From Chrysogorgia sp. JL179-B06 (lineage: Eukaryota; Cnidaria; Anthozoa; Scleralcyonacea; Chrysogorgiidae): a DNA stretch of 64,000 bases. Every line of letters begins with the position of its first letter. Within the stretch, counting starts at the first letter, position 1. Below the pieces are notes generated by a model that worked only from the letters and a program-made list of their open reading frames with translations, was not told where the DNA came from and made no database searches. Shown here in pieces: positions 35,923 to 44,993 of this stretch. Location: positions 8,673,001-8,737,000 of the forward strand of contig JAYKKM010000439.1 in the NCBI GenBank assembly GCA_035772405.1, written 5' to 3'. Made by a program: the position numbers and the translations under genes.

Positions 35923-36400
35923 TTTTTCACTGCATGAGCACTTTAAATGCACGAGCAAAATCGTATAATAACTTGTTTATTATATCCATGGCAAAATTAC
36001 AATGTAAATGTTTTAGTTTTTCTGAAGGTTTTGCAAGATGTACGAAATCTTTGAATACTCAAATCTTTAGATTGCTCTATCCTATTGAGACAAGTACATA
36101 TTTTCAAAAGAAAACTATTTGCACGTAACTGAAAGCAACCACAAACATGAACTTTTGTCATGCATATAATAAGACTATATATTATAATTTGTCTATGCTC
36201 CACTTCATTATGTGATTTCAGAATAGAGGAGTTTCATATACAAACTACAACTGAGTGACTCGTTCATGTCATATAGTACTAGCCTGTGATGATTATTTTT
36301 AATTCGACCTAGAAGGAAGGCAACTGCTCGAAGAAGGCGAAGTCGCTATTATATGTCACAGTCGTTAACTTTTACTGTACTGTAGATCTGGACACACATT

Positions 36401-36855
36401 TTGCCTCCACGGTAGAAGGTCGGCGAAAATGGCCCTGGGATCGGCTGGTCACATGACACCCAGAATTTCTGGGTGTTTAGATATGATACTTTTTGTGGTC
36501 TTTGTTCCATTTCCTTTGTCTATATACTTTGTTGACCTGAATAAATGAGAAATGTTCAATGCTCTTCAGAGTTGTTCATGTCAGCATTCGTAGGCATAAA
36601 AGCAGCTAACAAGCTTAATAATCCACCATAAATCCATGGTTATCTCTAACAAAAGGTATGAAGAAGCATATATCCAATTTAGCGAAAGCTATCACTTCTA
36701 ATTTGCTGTAAAATTTGAAGACAGCATTCAGATTTATAGATGAATAAATTATACTCGGCTGAATTGATTGAGTTTTATGACAAGCCAATCGGATTGTAGA
36801 ATGGACCAGCCGATCCCAGGGCCATTTTCGCCGACCTTCCGCCGTGGAGGCAAAA
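36401..36855. mobile_element. inverted-repeat element, 52-bp arms
   Basis: Arms 36401-36452 and 36804-36855 are inverted copies containing GGCGAAAATGGCCCTGGGAT and its complement. The 350-bp interior shows no coding. Confidence 0.7.
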
Positions 36856-37085
36856 TGCCCTGGGAACGAGGTTGGATTATACGAAGATCAAATAAGTCAT
36901 TATCCGATGGATATTTCGTTATCCGACGAGAAAAGGCGAATTTATTCGTTAAATAAAAATTATTCACCGTCCCTGATCTCCTAAAAACACAAATATCATC
37001 TACATTATGATATAAAAAGCAGTGCTTTGTAAGGATATTTGCCACTAATCCCCTCGCAAGCACGGAGCGACCGAGCGAAGCGAGG

Positions 37086-37587
37086 GTGATAATCTCGCCG
37101 CGGCAGGGATCCATTTCTCACGAAAAGTTTGTATATATAAGCCAACTCCTTATAAGCAACCAACTCCTTATAAGGAAGTAAAAAGTCGTTTTGGGTGATC
37201 CGTTTGAATCGGACAATATTTGGGCAGACAACACGAAACGACCATTGGCGATTTATAATCTGACGAACTACATAAACAGGTTTTTACGAAGGGTATACAC
37301 GTTTGCGTAATATGCACGCATGTTATGTATTTAAACTCGCTAATTCCAAATCTGTTTTCAGAATTGAAAACGGTTAAATATTGATCGAGATAACGTTCAA
37401 AATAATATACGACGAAGCGGCCAGCTGATTGCCGACTAATTTCTAAGTACAGAAACCATTTTTACGAAGAGTATACACGTTCTCGTAATAGACACGTATG
37501 TTATGTGTTTAGACTCGGTAATTCCAAATCTGTTTTCAGAATTGAAATCGAGTAAATATTGGCCGAGATAACGTTCAAAATCTATCT
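37086..37587. repeat. left half of older inverted-repeat element split by the Polinton
   Basis: It matches the inverse of 58198-58406: TGATAATCTCGCCGCGGCAG, CCAACTCCTTATAAGGAAGT, AAGTCGTTTTGGGTGATCCG and ATTCCAAATCTGTTTTCAGA all have complements there. The left arm also holds an internal tandem duplication (about 37279-37402 and 37466-37583). Confidence 0.8.
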
Positions 37588-37722
37588 ACATTTAGAAAAA
37601 AATTTATCTACAGAGACTATAAATACACGGTGTGCGCGGTCTGGGGACCATGGATGGGGAAAAGAAAGTGTAGGTGGGGGGGGGGGGGCAAGAAATGGTG
37701 GGCGATTGGTTATTGCGGAACG

Positions 37723-37728
37723 TATTTC
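37723..37728. repeat. Polinton target-site duplication, left copy (TATTTC)
   Basis: TATTTC directly precedes the terminal AGTAGTATAG and is repeated exactly after the right end. Six base pairs is the duplication size known for Polinton/Maverick integration. Confidence 0.92.
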
Positions 37729-37897
37729 AGTAGTATAGCAAGTAGGGCTGCGAGCCCAATCGACCTCAACCGTGAATATAAACACCAAAACATCACCAAA
37801 TTTTGCCAAATCACGATTCGACAAATTTGACGATGTTTTGGTGTTTATATTCACGTTTGAAGTCGAATAAGCTCGCAGCCCTACTTGCTATACTACT
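37729..37897. repeat. foldback palindrome at the left Polinton terminus
   Basis: AGTAGTATAGCAAGTAGGGC at the outer end pairs with GCCCTACTTGCTATACTACT at 37878-37897. Arms continue through GTGAATATAAACACCAAAAC and its complement, leaving a small AT-rich loop. A single strand could fold into a nearly full-length hairpin. Confidence 0.9.
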
Positions 37898-38204
37898 ACA
37901 GCGATCGTTAGTCAATCTAGACACCCTTCGCACGTTTTCTACTAAATTGATGTCAAACACACGCGAGACTGGCGAAACAATACCAAGTTTATACTAAATC
38001 GCGACTCTCGCTAAATTTGACACCATTTCAACCATATTTAAAAAAAAAAAAAGAGAGCGTCGTTTCAAAATTCTCACAAATTTATGTCAAATTATATTTA
38101 GGAAAAAATAGAAAGTGTCATTTCAACATTTTCGCGTGTTAAAAAAATAAAATGTGGTACGAGCTCACTCCCACATATTAAAAAATAGAGAGTGTCATTT
38201 CAAC
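37729..38204. repeat. Polinton terminal inverted repeat, left
   Basis: About 476 bp matching the inverse of 57315-57757, with small length differences in A/T runs. Matching blocks include CTAGACACCCTTCGCACGTT, GTCAAACACACGCGAGACTG and GTGGTACGAGC. The outer 169 bp (37729-37897) is itself palindromic. No gene within. Confidence 0.93.
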
Positions 38205-38315
38205 CGACGCGTTCTGCTGTTGTCTCAATTCACGCGCGAAAAAAAACCACTAGATTTTGACTCTAGTGGTGATGTTTTATCCAAGTGGATAGCGAAATGG
38301 TGCTCTTTTGATTGG

Positions 38316-38831
38316 CTAGTCCACTCGCTCGCTATTTTCAGCGTCGTCTACCGTTTCTTTCTTGAAGTGGTGATCGTACACATATTTCGACGTTGTGATT
38401 CCTCCCGACAACAAGCCCAAGAAAGGCACGTACGGTGTCACAACCGCGACAATGCTCTCGACGTCTTTCTTTAGTAACGGATCTTTTTGTAGTTCGTCAT
38501 TTAGTTCGTCAGGGTTTTCGATAGCGTTCAACCCATCCAGTAAGCTAGCGAATTTGCTGATTAGCAAATCGGTGAGAAAAGCGTTTGCGATTTCCATTCT
38601 CTTCAACTCATATTGGTGCCATATCTTATCAATAACTTTTGCGGACGCTTTTTTAATGTACGCTTCAGACTGACTTACCACACCGTCACCAGACAGTCTA
38701 ATAAGTTCAGATCTCCTAACGTCAATATTGTCTTCCACAGTTGAGGTGTCATCAGTCTCCTCAACTAATTCCTCAATCGTAGGATTTTCCCCACTTTTGC
38801 GTTTTACCATCACGCTATTACTTATACCCAT
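38316..38831 (-). CDS. unknown Polinton protein, putative N-myristoylated
   Basis: A 171-residue protein, last of the left minus-strand block, starting 3 bp after the ATPase stop codon. It starts MGISNS, fitting the N-myristoylation pattern (Gly2, Ser6). An acidic segment 'EELVEETDDTSTVED' follows, then a helical middle and one hydrophobic stretch near residues 125-148 ('VESIVAVVTPYVPFLGLLSG'). The tail is charged. The family is not recognised. Its place beside the ATPase and capsid genes suggests a virion or membrane-associated role (inference). Confidence 0.75.
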   Translation of the reverse strand: MGISNSVMVKRKSGENPTIEELVEETDDTSTVEDNIDVRRSELIRLSGDGVVSQSEAYIKKASAKVIDKIWHQYELKRMEIANAFLTDLLISKFASLLDGLNAIENPDELNDELQKDPLLKKDVESIVAVVTPYVPFLGLLSGGITTSKYVYDHHFKKETVDDAENSERVD

Positions 38832-38834
38832 ATT

Positions 38835-39434
38835 TTATTGCGGAATAACAACTTCGTGACTGTACGGATAGCGCAGTGAGATTTCTAGTCTAGCGTACTT
38901 ATTATTTTTTAATGCGGTCACAATCGCCGACGATTTTTCTCTGCTGATGTTTCCAAGGTAATCGTCGATAACGACCTTCATATCACTCCTACTTGGGCAG
39001 TAGAAGCAAACGAGCTTACTAATATTTTCTCTATACGGTTTTGCGATCGACGTCAGTTGTTGCGTGATGACAATAACGCTCAGCATAAAATGTCGCGCGC
39101 TAAAAGCCAAGTTGACTAATTGACTAGTCCTATTCTTGACATCTTGAGAACTTGCACAGTCGTCCAACACAATCAGAGTGTTAGTGCCTTTAAAAACATT
39201 TGTTACACACTTGAGAACAGCGTCGACATTGTCCTGTGTGCAGTCTATCGCTAGCACGTCGGGGTCGCGCACGTATTTCCAATCTTGGTACGCTTTGTTC
39301 CACTCGAAAGTAGGACAAATCAACACAATGTAGTCAAATTTGTTACAATACTCAGATTCCAATGTTTCCAGCAAATAATGCGTCTTACCACAGGCTGTCA
39401 TACCAACAATTAACATATTAAACGGAGTCTCCAT
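38835..39434 (-). CDS. packaging ATPase (FtsK/HerA, A32-like)
   Basis: A 199-residue P-loop ATPase. Walker A 'GMTACGKT' is at residues 11-18, following a short hydrophobic strand. Walker B 'TLIVLDDCA' is near residues 86-94. 'VIVITQQLT' further on fits the sensor region of the group. Size and position beside the major-capsid candidate match the genome-packaging ATPases of Polintons, virophages and nucleocytoplasmic viruses, which pump DNA into a preformed capsid. It starts 15 bp downstream of the capsid stop, so the two are probably co-transcribed. No missing motif is seen. Confidence 0.9.
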   Translation of the reverse strand: METPFNMLIVGMTACGKTHYLLETLESEYCNKFDYIVLICPTFEWNKAYQDWKYVRDPDVLAIDCTQDNVDAVLKCVTNVFKGTNTLIVLDDCASSQDVKNRTSQLVNLAFSARHFMLSVIVITQQLTSIAKPYRENISKLVCFYCPSRSDMKVVIDDYLGNISREKSSAIVTALKNNKYARLEISLRYPYSHEVVIPQ

Positions 39435-39449
39435 TAACTCACGTTTGAT

Positions 39450-40688
39450 TTAATACTGGATTGACTGCAACCCATTATTCATAAAGTTGACCAACCCATC
39501 GCTTACCACAAACACCCTACACATGACGTTCGCAGTCGTCGCTTTCTTAGTGATCTCAAGAAGCACGCCAGATTGTGTGTTCACAATATTTTTACCAGTG
39601 GCGACATTGCGATTATCTTGAACGCTCCTCAAGTCAATGACCAACGCGAAGCCATCTTTATAGAACTTCTGTATGGTCATGAACTGAGCGTGTTCTTCAC
39701 CCAAACCAAACAGTCGTTTCGCTTCTGCGTAGAACTTCGACTTTGGGATGCCTTGTGAGTACACACTATTTGGCACACCTTCGATTGTGACTCTAATATT
39801 CTCAATATTTGGGTAGAGAAACTCCTCGCTGTCTGTTCGCACCTTATTCGTGAATAGCAACACAATCGCCTTCATGCTTTTTCTTGGAAGATTAATGTTT
39901 TCATTCACAATGGTCGTGCCTTTATCCCATTCAGTGGTTTTCATCAATGTAACGTGCTCATATGACAAACTACGACCACTTGCATAACCCGACGCTATTT
40001 CGTCAGCGAGCTCCTGGTTATCAATCGTCTCATACTCAAGCTCGAGGTTCTCCAGAGTGTATCCGCCCACAGCGCTACCGGATTGTGCCACCATGATGTC
40101 TGTGGCCTTCGGAAGTGTGATCACATACTGCAAGTTGTTGTTCATGCTAAAAGGAGCGTACAACCCATGGTCATTCATAATCTTGCCAAGCTTAATCCGC
40201 TGTTTCGTTCCAATCACACCAAACATTAACGCGTCACTAACTTTAGCAACGTTCCCACTCGTCGCGCCACTGTCATCCTTAGAAACTAGCTTTCTCAAGT
40301 TCTCACCACCAATACCATAGTCAATCATTTGGTCTCGCGCAGTGACACTCTCCCAAAGGTCGCGATAGACACCAGTGTAATTTTCCCCATTGTTGTCATA
40401 CACAGTTTCCCCAGCTAGTCTCACAACAAGTTTCTCGACCAACAACTTGCTCACATTGTTCAAGAACCAACTTTTGGCGTTTGCATTCTTAAAGTCAAAC
40501 ACTAGACCCAACGATCCAGGCACCAAACAGCTACTAACCTTGAGCTTCGGTATATCAATGTAAAGTTCCTCACCAGGACTGACTTTATTAGGGTTCAACG
40601 TGATTACGTGTTGCGTTCTCACCCCTTTTATGACGCCCATGGTCGCTCGTCTAAAACCAGGGCTCAACTCTGCCGACGTGACGTTCAT
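39450..40688 (-). CDS. major capsid protein candidate (double jelly-roll)
   Basis: A 412-residue, beta-rich protein without membrane segments. Features that resemble Polinton capsid proteins of invertebrates are 'FLNNVSKLLVEKLVVRLAGE', 'GVYRDLW', 'LENLELEYETIDNQELA', 'NIENIRVTIEGVPNSVYSQG' in the second half, and a late strand 'FALVIDLRSVQDN'. It is shorter than the roughly 600 residues of some Polinton hexons. Position next to the packaging ATPase supports the call. I base this on family resemblance and context; the fold itself cannot be seen from sequence alone. Confidence 0.72.
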   Translation of the reverse strand: MNVTSAELSPGFRRATMGVIKGVRTQHVITLNPNKVSPGEELYIDIPKLKVSSCLVPGSLGLVFDFKNANAKSWFLNNVSKLLVEKLVVRLAGETVYDNNGENYTGVYRDLWESVTARDQMIDYGIGGENLRKLVSKDDSGATSGNVAKVSDALMFGVIGTKQRIKLGKIMNDHGLYAPFSMNNNLQYVITLPKATDIMVAQSGSAVGGYTLENLELEYETIDNQELADEIASGYASGRSLSYEHVTLMKTTEWDKGTTIVNENINLPRKSMKAIVLLFTNKVRTDSEEFLYPNIENIRVTIEGVPNSVYSQGIPKSKFYAEAKRLFGLGEEHAQFMTIQKFYKDGFALVIDLRSVQDNRNVATGKNIVNTQSGVLLEITKKATTANVMCRVFVVSDGLVNFMNNGLQSIQY

Positions 40689-40711
40689 ATACCTTTACAT
40701 ATGTTTTATCG

Positions 40712-42112
40712 CTACCGTTTTAGCTTGTAATAATCATAAGCAAACCACGCAAGTACCACTGCGAGTACCCACAGATTTTGAGCCAACCAAGCAAGACCCT
40801 TTGCACCCAACGTCAACATATTATAAACTAAATTAGCCAACCCAACAGCCCATGGACCCATCTTCGTTATCGCGTTCTTAACAGCCTGTGCGAATGACTT
40901 TGTAGCCATAGCGCCTTTCATAACAGCAGACCTACCAGTGATAATAACAGTTGTCACAATTCCAGCTACTGAAATTGCCACAGCGCTCAACCCAACCATA
41001 TTTTCTTTAGCCCATTTCTTGAATCTCTCTAACCTAGACAAGTCGTTGTTTCTGACCTCGTCGACAATAATTTTATTAGCTTCTTCGTGTTCTGGTTTGA
41101 GACCTTCCCGAAGTCGTGTGCTATCCGCTTTCAACTCAGCTGTCTCACTAGCATTTTTATACCATCGTTCTTTCATTGGGTCAGTCTCGTTTAGAGCTTT
41201 CAAGCGGTATCTGTCGGCTGTGATTTCTAAAGCTTTTATCACCACGTCATTTGGACCCACTGGATTCAATACGCCTGCGATTTCTCTCAACATTTGCTCT
41301 CCGCCACCAACCTCAGACGTCGCATCGCTTAGCTCACTCTCTCGTGACTCCACCTCATTTTCAACCCTATCAGAAACGCTCGAAACAATAGCGTCTGTCA
41401 ATTCTTCTGTTGGCGCTATATCCTCAGACCTCAACTGTGCGTCAACCACACCACTTGACGTGTTTTTGTGTTCCTTTCCAGCTCGCTTGATGAGTTGTTT
41501 GAACTCTTTAACGACTTTAGCAGCTTCTTTTGCGTTGCTATACTGAAACGTCTTACCTTGGTTCCTTGAGACAACAACTTTTACATCTCTAAACACAATA
41601 CCGCTTTGCTTATCCCTCTTATCGAAAGTTATGGTTGACCCATCAATGAGCTCCTTTGAGTTCGGTCCATCTGCCTTTCTAATGTCCAATCTTAGAGCAT
41701 TTTTGAAGAAGTCTTTTTTGTCTCTTACTATTGATGTCTTTATAGTTTGTCCAAGTCTCTCCGTTTTTGGTATGTCTTTAAGCGCGTCGTCTAAACCTAT
41801 TTTAGAGCTCTCTGTTGGTGCTGCGAGGACTTTTATAGTCACCGTCTTACCATCGTCAGTAAACGGCGTCTCTTTTTCTCTAGCCTCTCTTCTATCCTGT
41901 TCGTACTGCAACTTATTTATTATATCATACAATTTGTCATGCTTGACACGCGCGATGTCTGGCATGTCATCACCAACGTGCGCGTCGGTGATTAAACTAT
42001 AGTCTCGAGTGAGTTTTTCGAGTTCGTCGTTTATTTGATCGTCGGTGTACCTATCAAGTCTATCGAAGTCCTCCATCTCAATCTCGTCAAAAACTTCCCC
42101 ACCTTCAGCCAT
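40712..42112 (-). CDS. Polinton membrane protein A (long paralogue)
   Basis: 466 residues. The first 360 are hydrophilic, acidic and helix-rich ('DDQINDELEKLTRDY', 'ESRESELSDATSEVGGG'). The last 103 are hydrophobic, with three likely membrane segments near residues 374-391, 419-437 and 441-458 around 'KNAITKMGPWAVGLANLVY'. The C-terminal module is nearly identical to that of the neighbour at 42171-43121, and both begin 'MAEGG', so the genes are tandem duplicates with diverged heads. The role is not recognised. An inner-membrane or capsid-cement protein with its head inside the particle is a guess. Confidence 0.8.
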   Translation of the reverse strand: MAEGGEVFDEIEMEDFDRLDRYTDDQINDELEKLTRDYSLITDAHVGDDMPDIARVKHDKLYDIINKLQYEQDRREAREKETPFTDDGKTVTIKVLAAPTESSKIGLDDALKDIPKTERLGQTIKTSIVRDKKDFFKNALRLDIRKADGPNSKELIDGSTITFDKRDKQSGIVFRDVKVVVSRNQGKTFQYSNAKEAAKVVKEFKQLIKRAGKEHKNTSSGVVDAQLRSEDIAPTEELTDAIVSSVSDRVENEVESRESELSDATSEVGGGEQMLREIAGVLNPVGPNDVVIKALEITADRYRLKALNETDPMKERWYKNASETAELKADSTRLREGLKPEHEEANKIIVDEVRNNDLSRLERFKKWAKENMVGLSAVAISVAGIVTTVIITGRSAVMKGAMATKSFAQAVKNAITKMGPWAVGLANLVYNMLTLGAKGLAWLAQNLWVLAVVLAWFAYDYYKLKR

Positions 42113-42170
42113 ATTACATTAGCTCACATTTTGAATATCACTCTCTGGCTCCCACAAATCACGTTTGCTT

Positions 42171-43121
42171 TTAGTTTAGATAATTGTACGCAAGCCACGC
42201 GAATGTCACCGCAAACACCCACAGATTTTGAGCTAGCCAGGCAAGACCCCTTGCGCCTACCACCAGCGCGTCGTAAACTAAGTTAGCTAATCCAACAGCC
42301 CATGGACCCATCTTCGTTATCGCATTTTTAACAGCCTGTGCGAATGACCTCGTGACCATAGCGCCTTTCATAACGTTAGACCTCCCAGCGATAATAACAG
42401 TCGTCACAATTGCTGCCACTGAAATCGCTAAAGCACTCATCCCAACCATATTTTCTCTAGCCCATTTCTTGAACTTCTGAAACCTGTCAATGTCGATCTC
42501 TTGTCGCTCTCTAACCTCTTCTATTTCCCGCTGTTCAATAAGCACGTCTTTAGCTTGTATGAGTCCAATCACTCTTTCGGTTAGATTAACGTGCTCTTCG
42601 CTCCCCACAGTTGTGAGATCTTTTTTACCAAGCTCTGCCATTCTCTCACCCGCTTTGTCTATCAAGTCTCGAAAATGGTTTGCTTTTATTTGCAATGTAC
42701 CAGCGTCGCCTATTCTAGACTCACGCAGCATATTCTCGCTTGGATTGAGTGTACTATTCAACTCGCGATTCTCGATTGGTGTTAGTCCAGGTATGTCGAC
42801 GTGCTCCGCGCGCGTGGTGTCTAACAATGACGCACTCCTCGCAACACCTTCGTAGTCTTTTGCGTTGTCACTAATCCGCGTCTCAATATTGCTAAAAGCC
42901 TCCTCCACGCGTTGACGCTCCCTTCTACCATGTTCGCGAGCCAGCCCACTCCTCACTTTAGTTAGTCTAACTCTCTCACTGACTGCAACGTTCGGGTCGT
43001 CCCAAGCTAGCTCGCTATCTTTAGTGGCTTTTTCAAGACTACGCTCTAGTTCGTCGTCGGCGACATCTTTGTATTCGTTAGAGCTACCCATCTCAAGGTT
43101 GTCGAAACCGCCCTCGGCCAT
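42171..43121 (-). CDS. Polinton membrane protein B (short paralogue)
   Basis: 316 residues, with the same plan as its downstream neighbour. An acidic coiled-coil-prone head ('MAEGGFDNLEMG', 'DDELERSLEKATKDSELA') is joined at about residue 217 to the conserved three-segment hydrophobic module ('VGMSALAISVAAIVTTVII', 'KNAITKMGPWAVGLANLVY'). The module is conserved at both protein and DNA level, much more than the heads. That suggests recent duplication, gene conversion or strong constraint. It sits between integrase and protein A in the minus-strand block. No known family is recognised. Confidence 0.8.
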   Translation of the reverse strand: MAEGGFDNLEMGSSNEYKDVADDELERSLEKATKDSELAWDDPNVAVSERVRLTKVRSGLAREHGRRERQRVEEAFSNIETRISDNAKDYEGVARSASLLDTTRAEHVDIPGLTPIENRELNSTLNPSENMLRESRIGDAGTLQIKANHFRDLIDKAGERMAELGKKDLTTVGSEEHVNLTERVIGLIQAKDVLIEQREIEEVRERQEIDIDRFQKFKKWARENMVGMSALAISVAAIVTTVIIAGRSNVMKGAMVTRSFAQAVKNAITKMGPWAVGLANLVYDALVVGARGLAWLAQNLWVFAVTFAWLAYNYLN

Positions 43122-43127
43122 ATTACA

Positions 43128-44240
43128 CTAACCTACATTTTGAATATCGCTTTCCGGTATCCACGAATTATGTTTGCTCTCATAACCTAACCATTTGATC
43201 AGCGCCATCTTCTTCCCTCTGACTTTCTTTCTTTTCAACACCTTTTCAACTCTGTACACATCGTCGCCATGTTTCTTATTGACCAGTGATAATTCCTGTT
43301 CGTAAAACTTCCCAATAATCTGTTCACCGGTGTGGTCCTCAATTTCGTACACGTTCGGATCACCACGAGTAACCTTTACCACTCTAAACAGCTCTTCAGT
43401 GAAGTTGGCTTCATAACCCTTTGTGAACACACTCTTGTATTTACTAATTCTCACTAACTCGCCAACTCTAAACTTTGGCAATGGGTTGTCTGCAAATTGG
43501 TGACCAAACAAAGTGGTCCACACTTCACCCTCATTTGACTTATTGACATCCTCTGGCTTCATCATAATACTTCGATTCACATTGCTATTGTAATTGTCCA
43601 CAAACTGGTCCAAAACGTCAATCCACTTGTACGTTCCACGGGTGTAAAAGTATTTCCACATAATGCTCTTTAGACTTCTGTTAAAACGCTCGACAACAGC
43701 AGCCTTTTTATCACTCTTAGTGCTGAAATATTTAACGTCACGTTCTTTCAACAAACTTTTCACCCCAACGTTGTAGAACTCAAGTCCATCATCAAATTGA
43801 GTTAACTTAGGCGTGGTTCCAAACCGATCTTTAAAGTCATTCAACAATTTTCCAACAGCCTTAGTCATGTTCTTAGCGTCTTTTCTATAAACTGCAATTC
43901 CAAAAGCATATCTACTCAATATTTCAATGCCTGTCAATATCCAATAATAACCACCATTCTGTTTTGAGTACTTACTCATGTCCACTAAGTCCATTTGGAG
44001 CTCTTCACCAAGAAACCCAACAAAGGTCGCACGGAACTTATGTCTTCTCACAATGGGTTTGTACCTAGTGTAAGTGTCCTGCGCTGTCAACCATTCTTTC
44101 GCTGTTTTTCTAGTTACTTTCAATCCGTCTCCCAATGCGCTTTGATACAATTTCTCTACACCACTAAACCCCGTCTTAGGATTATAATAAATGTCTCTCA
44201 ACCCCTGCTCTGTCTCCACACCAAGCTCCATATAACTCAC
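43128..44240 (-). CDS. Polinton integrase (rve/DDE) with chromodomain
   Basis: 370 residues. The retroviral-type integrase core has its acidic triad at D84 ('LQMDLVDMSK'), D150 ('TQFDDGLEF') and E184 ('AAVVERFNRSLK'), and 'YSKQNGGYYWILTGIEILSR' lies between the first two. An SH3-like segment 'FRVGELVRISKYKSVFTKGY' follows near residues 257-276. A C-terminal chromodomain (about 329-370) starts 'YRVEKVLKRKK' and ends 'IKWLGYESKHNSWIPESDI'. The enzyme joins the element's ends to host DNA, leaving the 6-bp duplication. The chromodomain may direct it to methylated histones, as in other Polintons and Ty3 elements. The start overlaps the upstream stop by 4 bp. The triad is intact. Confidence 0.95.
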   Translation of the reverse strand: MSYMELGVETEQGLRDIYYNPKTGFSGVEKLYQSALGDGLKVTRKTAKEWLTAQDTYTRYKPIVRRHKFRATFVGFLGEELQMDLVDMSKYSKQNGGYYWILTGIEILSRYAFGIAVYRKDAKNMTKAVGKLLNDFKDRFGTTPKLTQFDDGLEFYNVGVKSLLKERDVKYFSTKSDKKAAVVERFNRSLKSIMWKYFYTRGTYKWIDVLDQFVDNYNSNVNRSIMMKPEDVNKSNEGEVWTTLFGHQFADNPLPKFRVGELVRISKYKSVFTKGYEANFTEELFRVVKVTRGDPNVYEIEDHTGEQIIGKFYEQELSLVNKKHGDDVYRVEKVLKRKKVRGKKMALIKWLGYESKHNSWIPESDIQNVG

Positions 44241-44914
44241 ATAATATACAGTTCCAATAACACCGCACCAATTTTGAGACCACCGTTATTTGGTTTGACG
44301 CGAAATGTCATACTTGAGTAAACACCTTTTTTAATACTTACCTTGGACTCAATGTCTACATGACGTTGCACTGACCCTCTCAAAGACTGTTCGGTGGGTA
44401 TTGGCAACGTTGTGATCACATCGCTACGCCTCCCATCAATACCCACGTTGCTTTCGGTTTCAACAATGTCACACGAAACTTTTATATACCTCAAACCTCT
44501 GTACATGTCGACCTCGTTTGGGCTGACATGCCACGCACCATCCTTTGGGATTGACGTACCCTCTGCAAAGCCAAGAAGAGGCCCAACCTCCAGCAATCGA
44601 AACGGGAGACTAGCCTTGATTCTACACTTACCTGAGAATGGGAGTCTTTCTATCTCAAATTTTAGGGTATTTTTCATACGGGACACCAACGCGTCGAAGT
44701 CGTAGTGTCCTTGAGGTATCGAGAACCGTAAGGAACCACCATTGGACTCGAAGTCGATTGTGTTTGCCAGTACGTTGTCGTAGTTCCAAAACACAGTGGC
44801 TGTCTTAACCATAATGCATGGGTTATCACTCACGATCATCATCGCGTTGTCAAAGGACACAACTTTTTCTGCACCTTCAATGAACACCGTCAACTTTCGC
44901 ATTATGTATAACAT
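44237..44914 (-). CDS. minor capsid/penton candidate, paralogue 1
   Basis: Up to 225 residues; an alternative start at 44902 (MRKLTVFIEG) fits the paralogues better. It belongs to a trio with 44994-45776 and 45802-46464. Shared features are an N-terminal strand (V.IEG.E..V.FD), 'VKTATVFWNYDNV', 'PLLGFAEG', 'VSPNEVDMYRGLRYIKVSCD' and 'ESKVSIKKGVYSSMTFRVKP', ending in 'LLELYIM'. The alternating hydrophobic pattern is that of a beta-sandwich. Small beta-rich proteins beside MCP and ATPase suggest penton or minor capsid. This is inference; the family was not identified. Confidence 0.7.
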   Translation of the reverse strand: MLYIMRKLTVFIEGAEKVVSFDNAMMIVSDNPCIMVKTATVFWNYDNVLANTIDFESNGGSLRFSIPQGHYDFDALVSRMKNTLKFEIERLPFSGKCRIKASLPFRLLEVGPLLGFAEGTSIPKDGAWHVSPNEVDMYRGLRYIKVSCDIVETESNVGIDGRRSDVITTLPIPTEQSLRGSVQRHVDIESKVSIKKGVYSSMTFRVKPNNGGLKIGAVLLELYIM

Positions 44915-44993
44915 ATGGTATATTTTATGCAGAAAGTGCTACAAGCGTGCGATGGCAAACACACCGAAGGCTACACACCAAGCTTCACATAAT
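44915..44993. repeat. relict copy of the divergent promoter and start of the 46557 gene
   Basis: With flanking bases it matches 46480-46580: ATGTATAACA, a TATA-rich stretch, ATGCAGAAAG, TACTACAA-like bases, then GCGATGGCAAACAC against GCGATGGCTAACAC. It shows that a unit holding this promoter and a minor-capsid candidate was duplicated in tandem, and that the reverse-facing gene copy was then lost. Confidence 0.7.

Larger units (their letters stand above)
35320..37085. other. UROD giant intron, left part
   Basis: Non-coding apart from two MITEs listed separately. No host gene recognised. Confidence 0.5.

Noticed and set aside
40938..41546. 202-residue plus-strand frame opposite membrane protein A
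   Set aside because: Antisense shadow of a clearly coding minus-strand gene, Ser/Leu-rich with no motif.
43128..44240. LTR retrotransposon or retrovirus from the integrase and chromodomain
   Set aside because: No reverse transcriptase, gag or LTRs nearby; flanked by Polinton genes on the same strand with 4-7 bp spacing.
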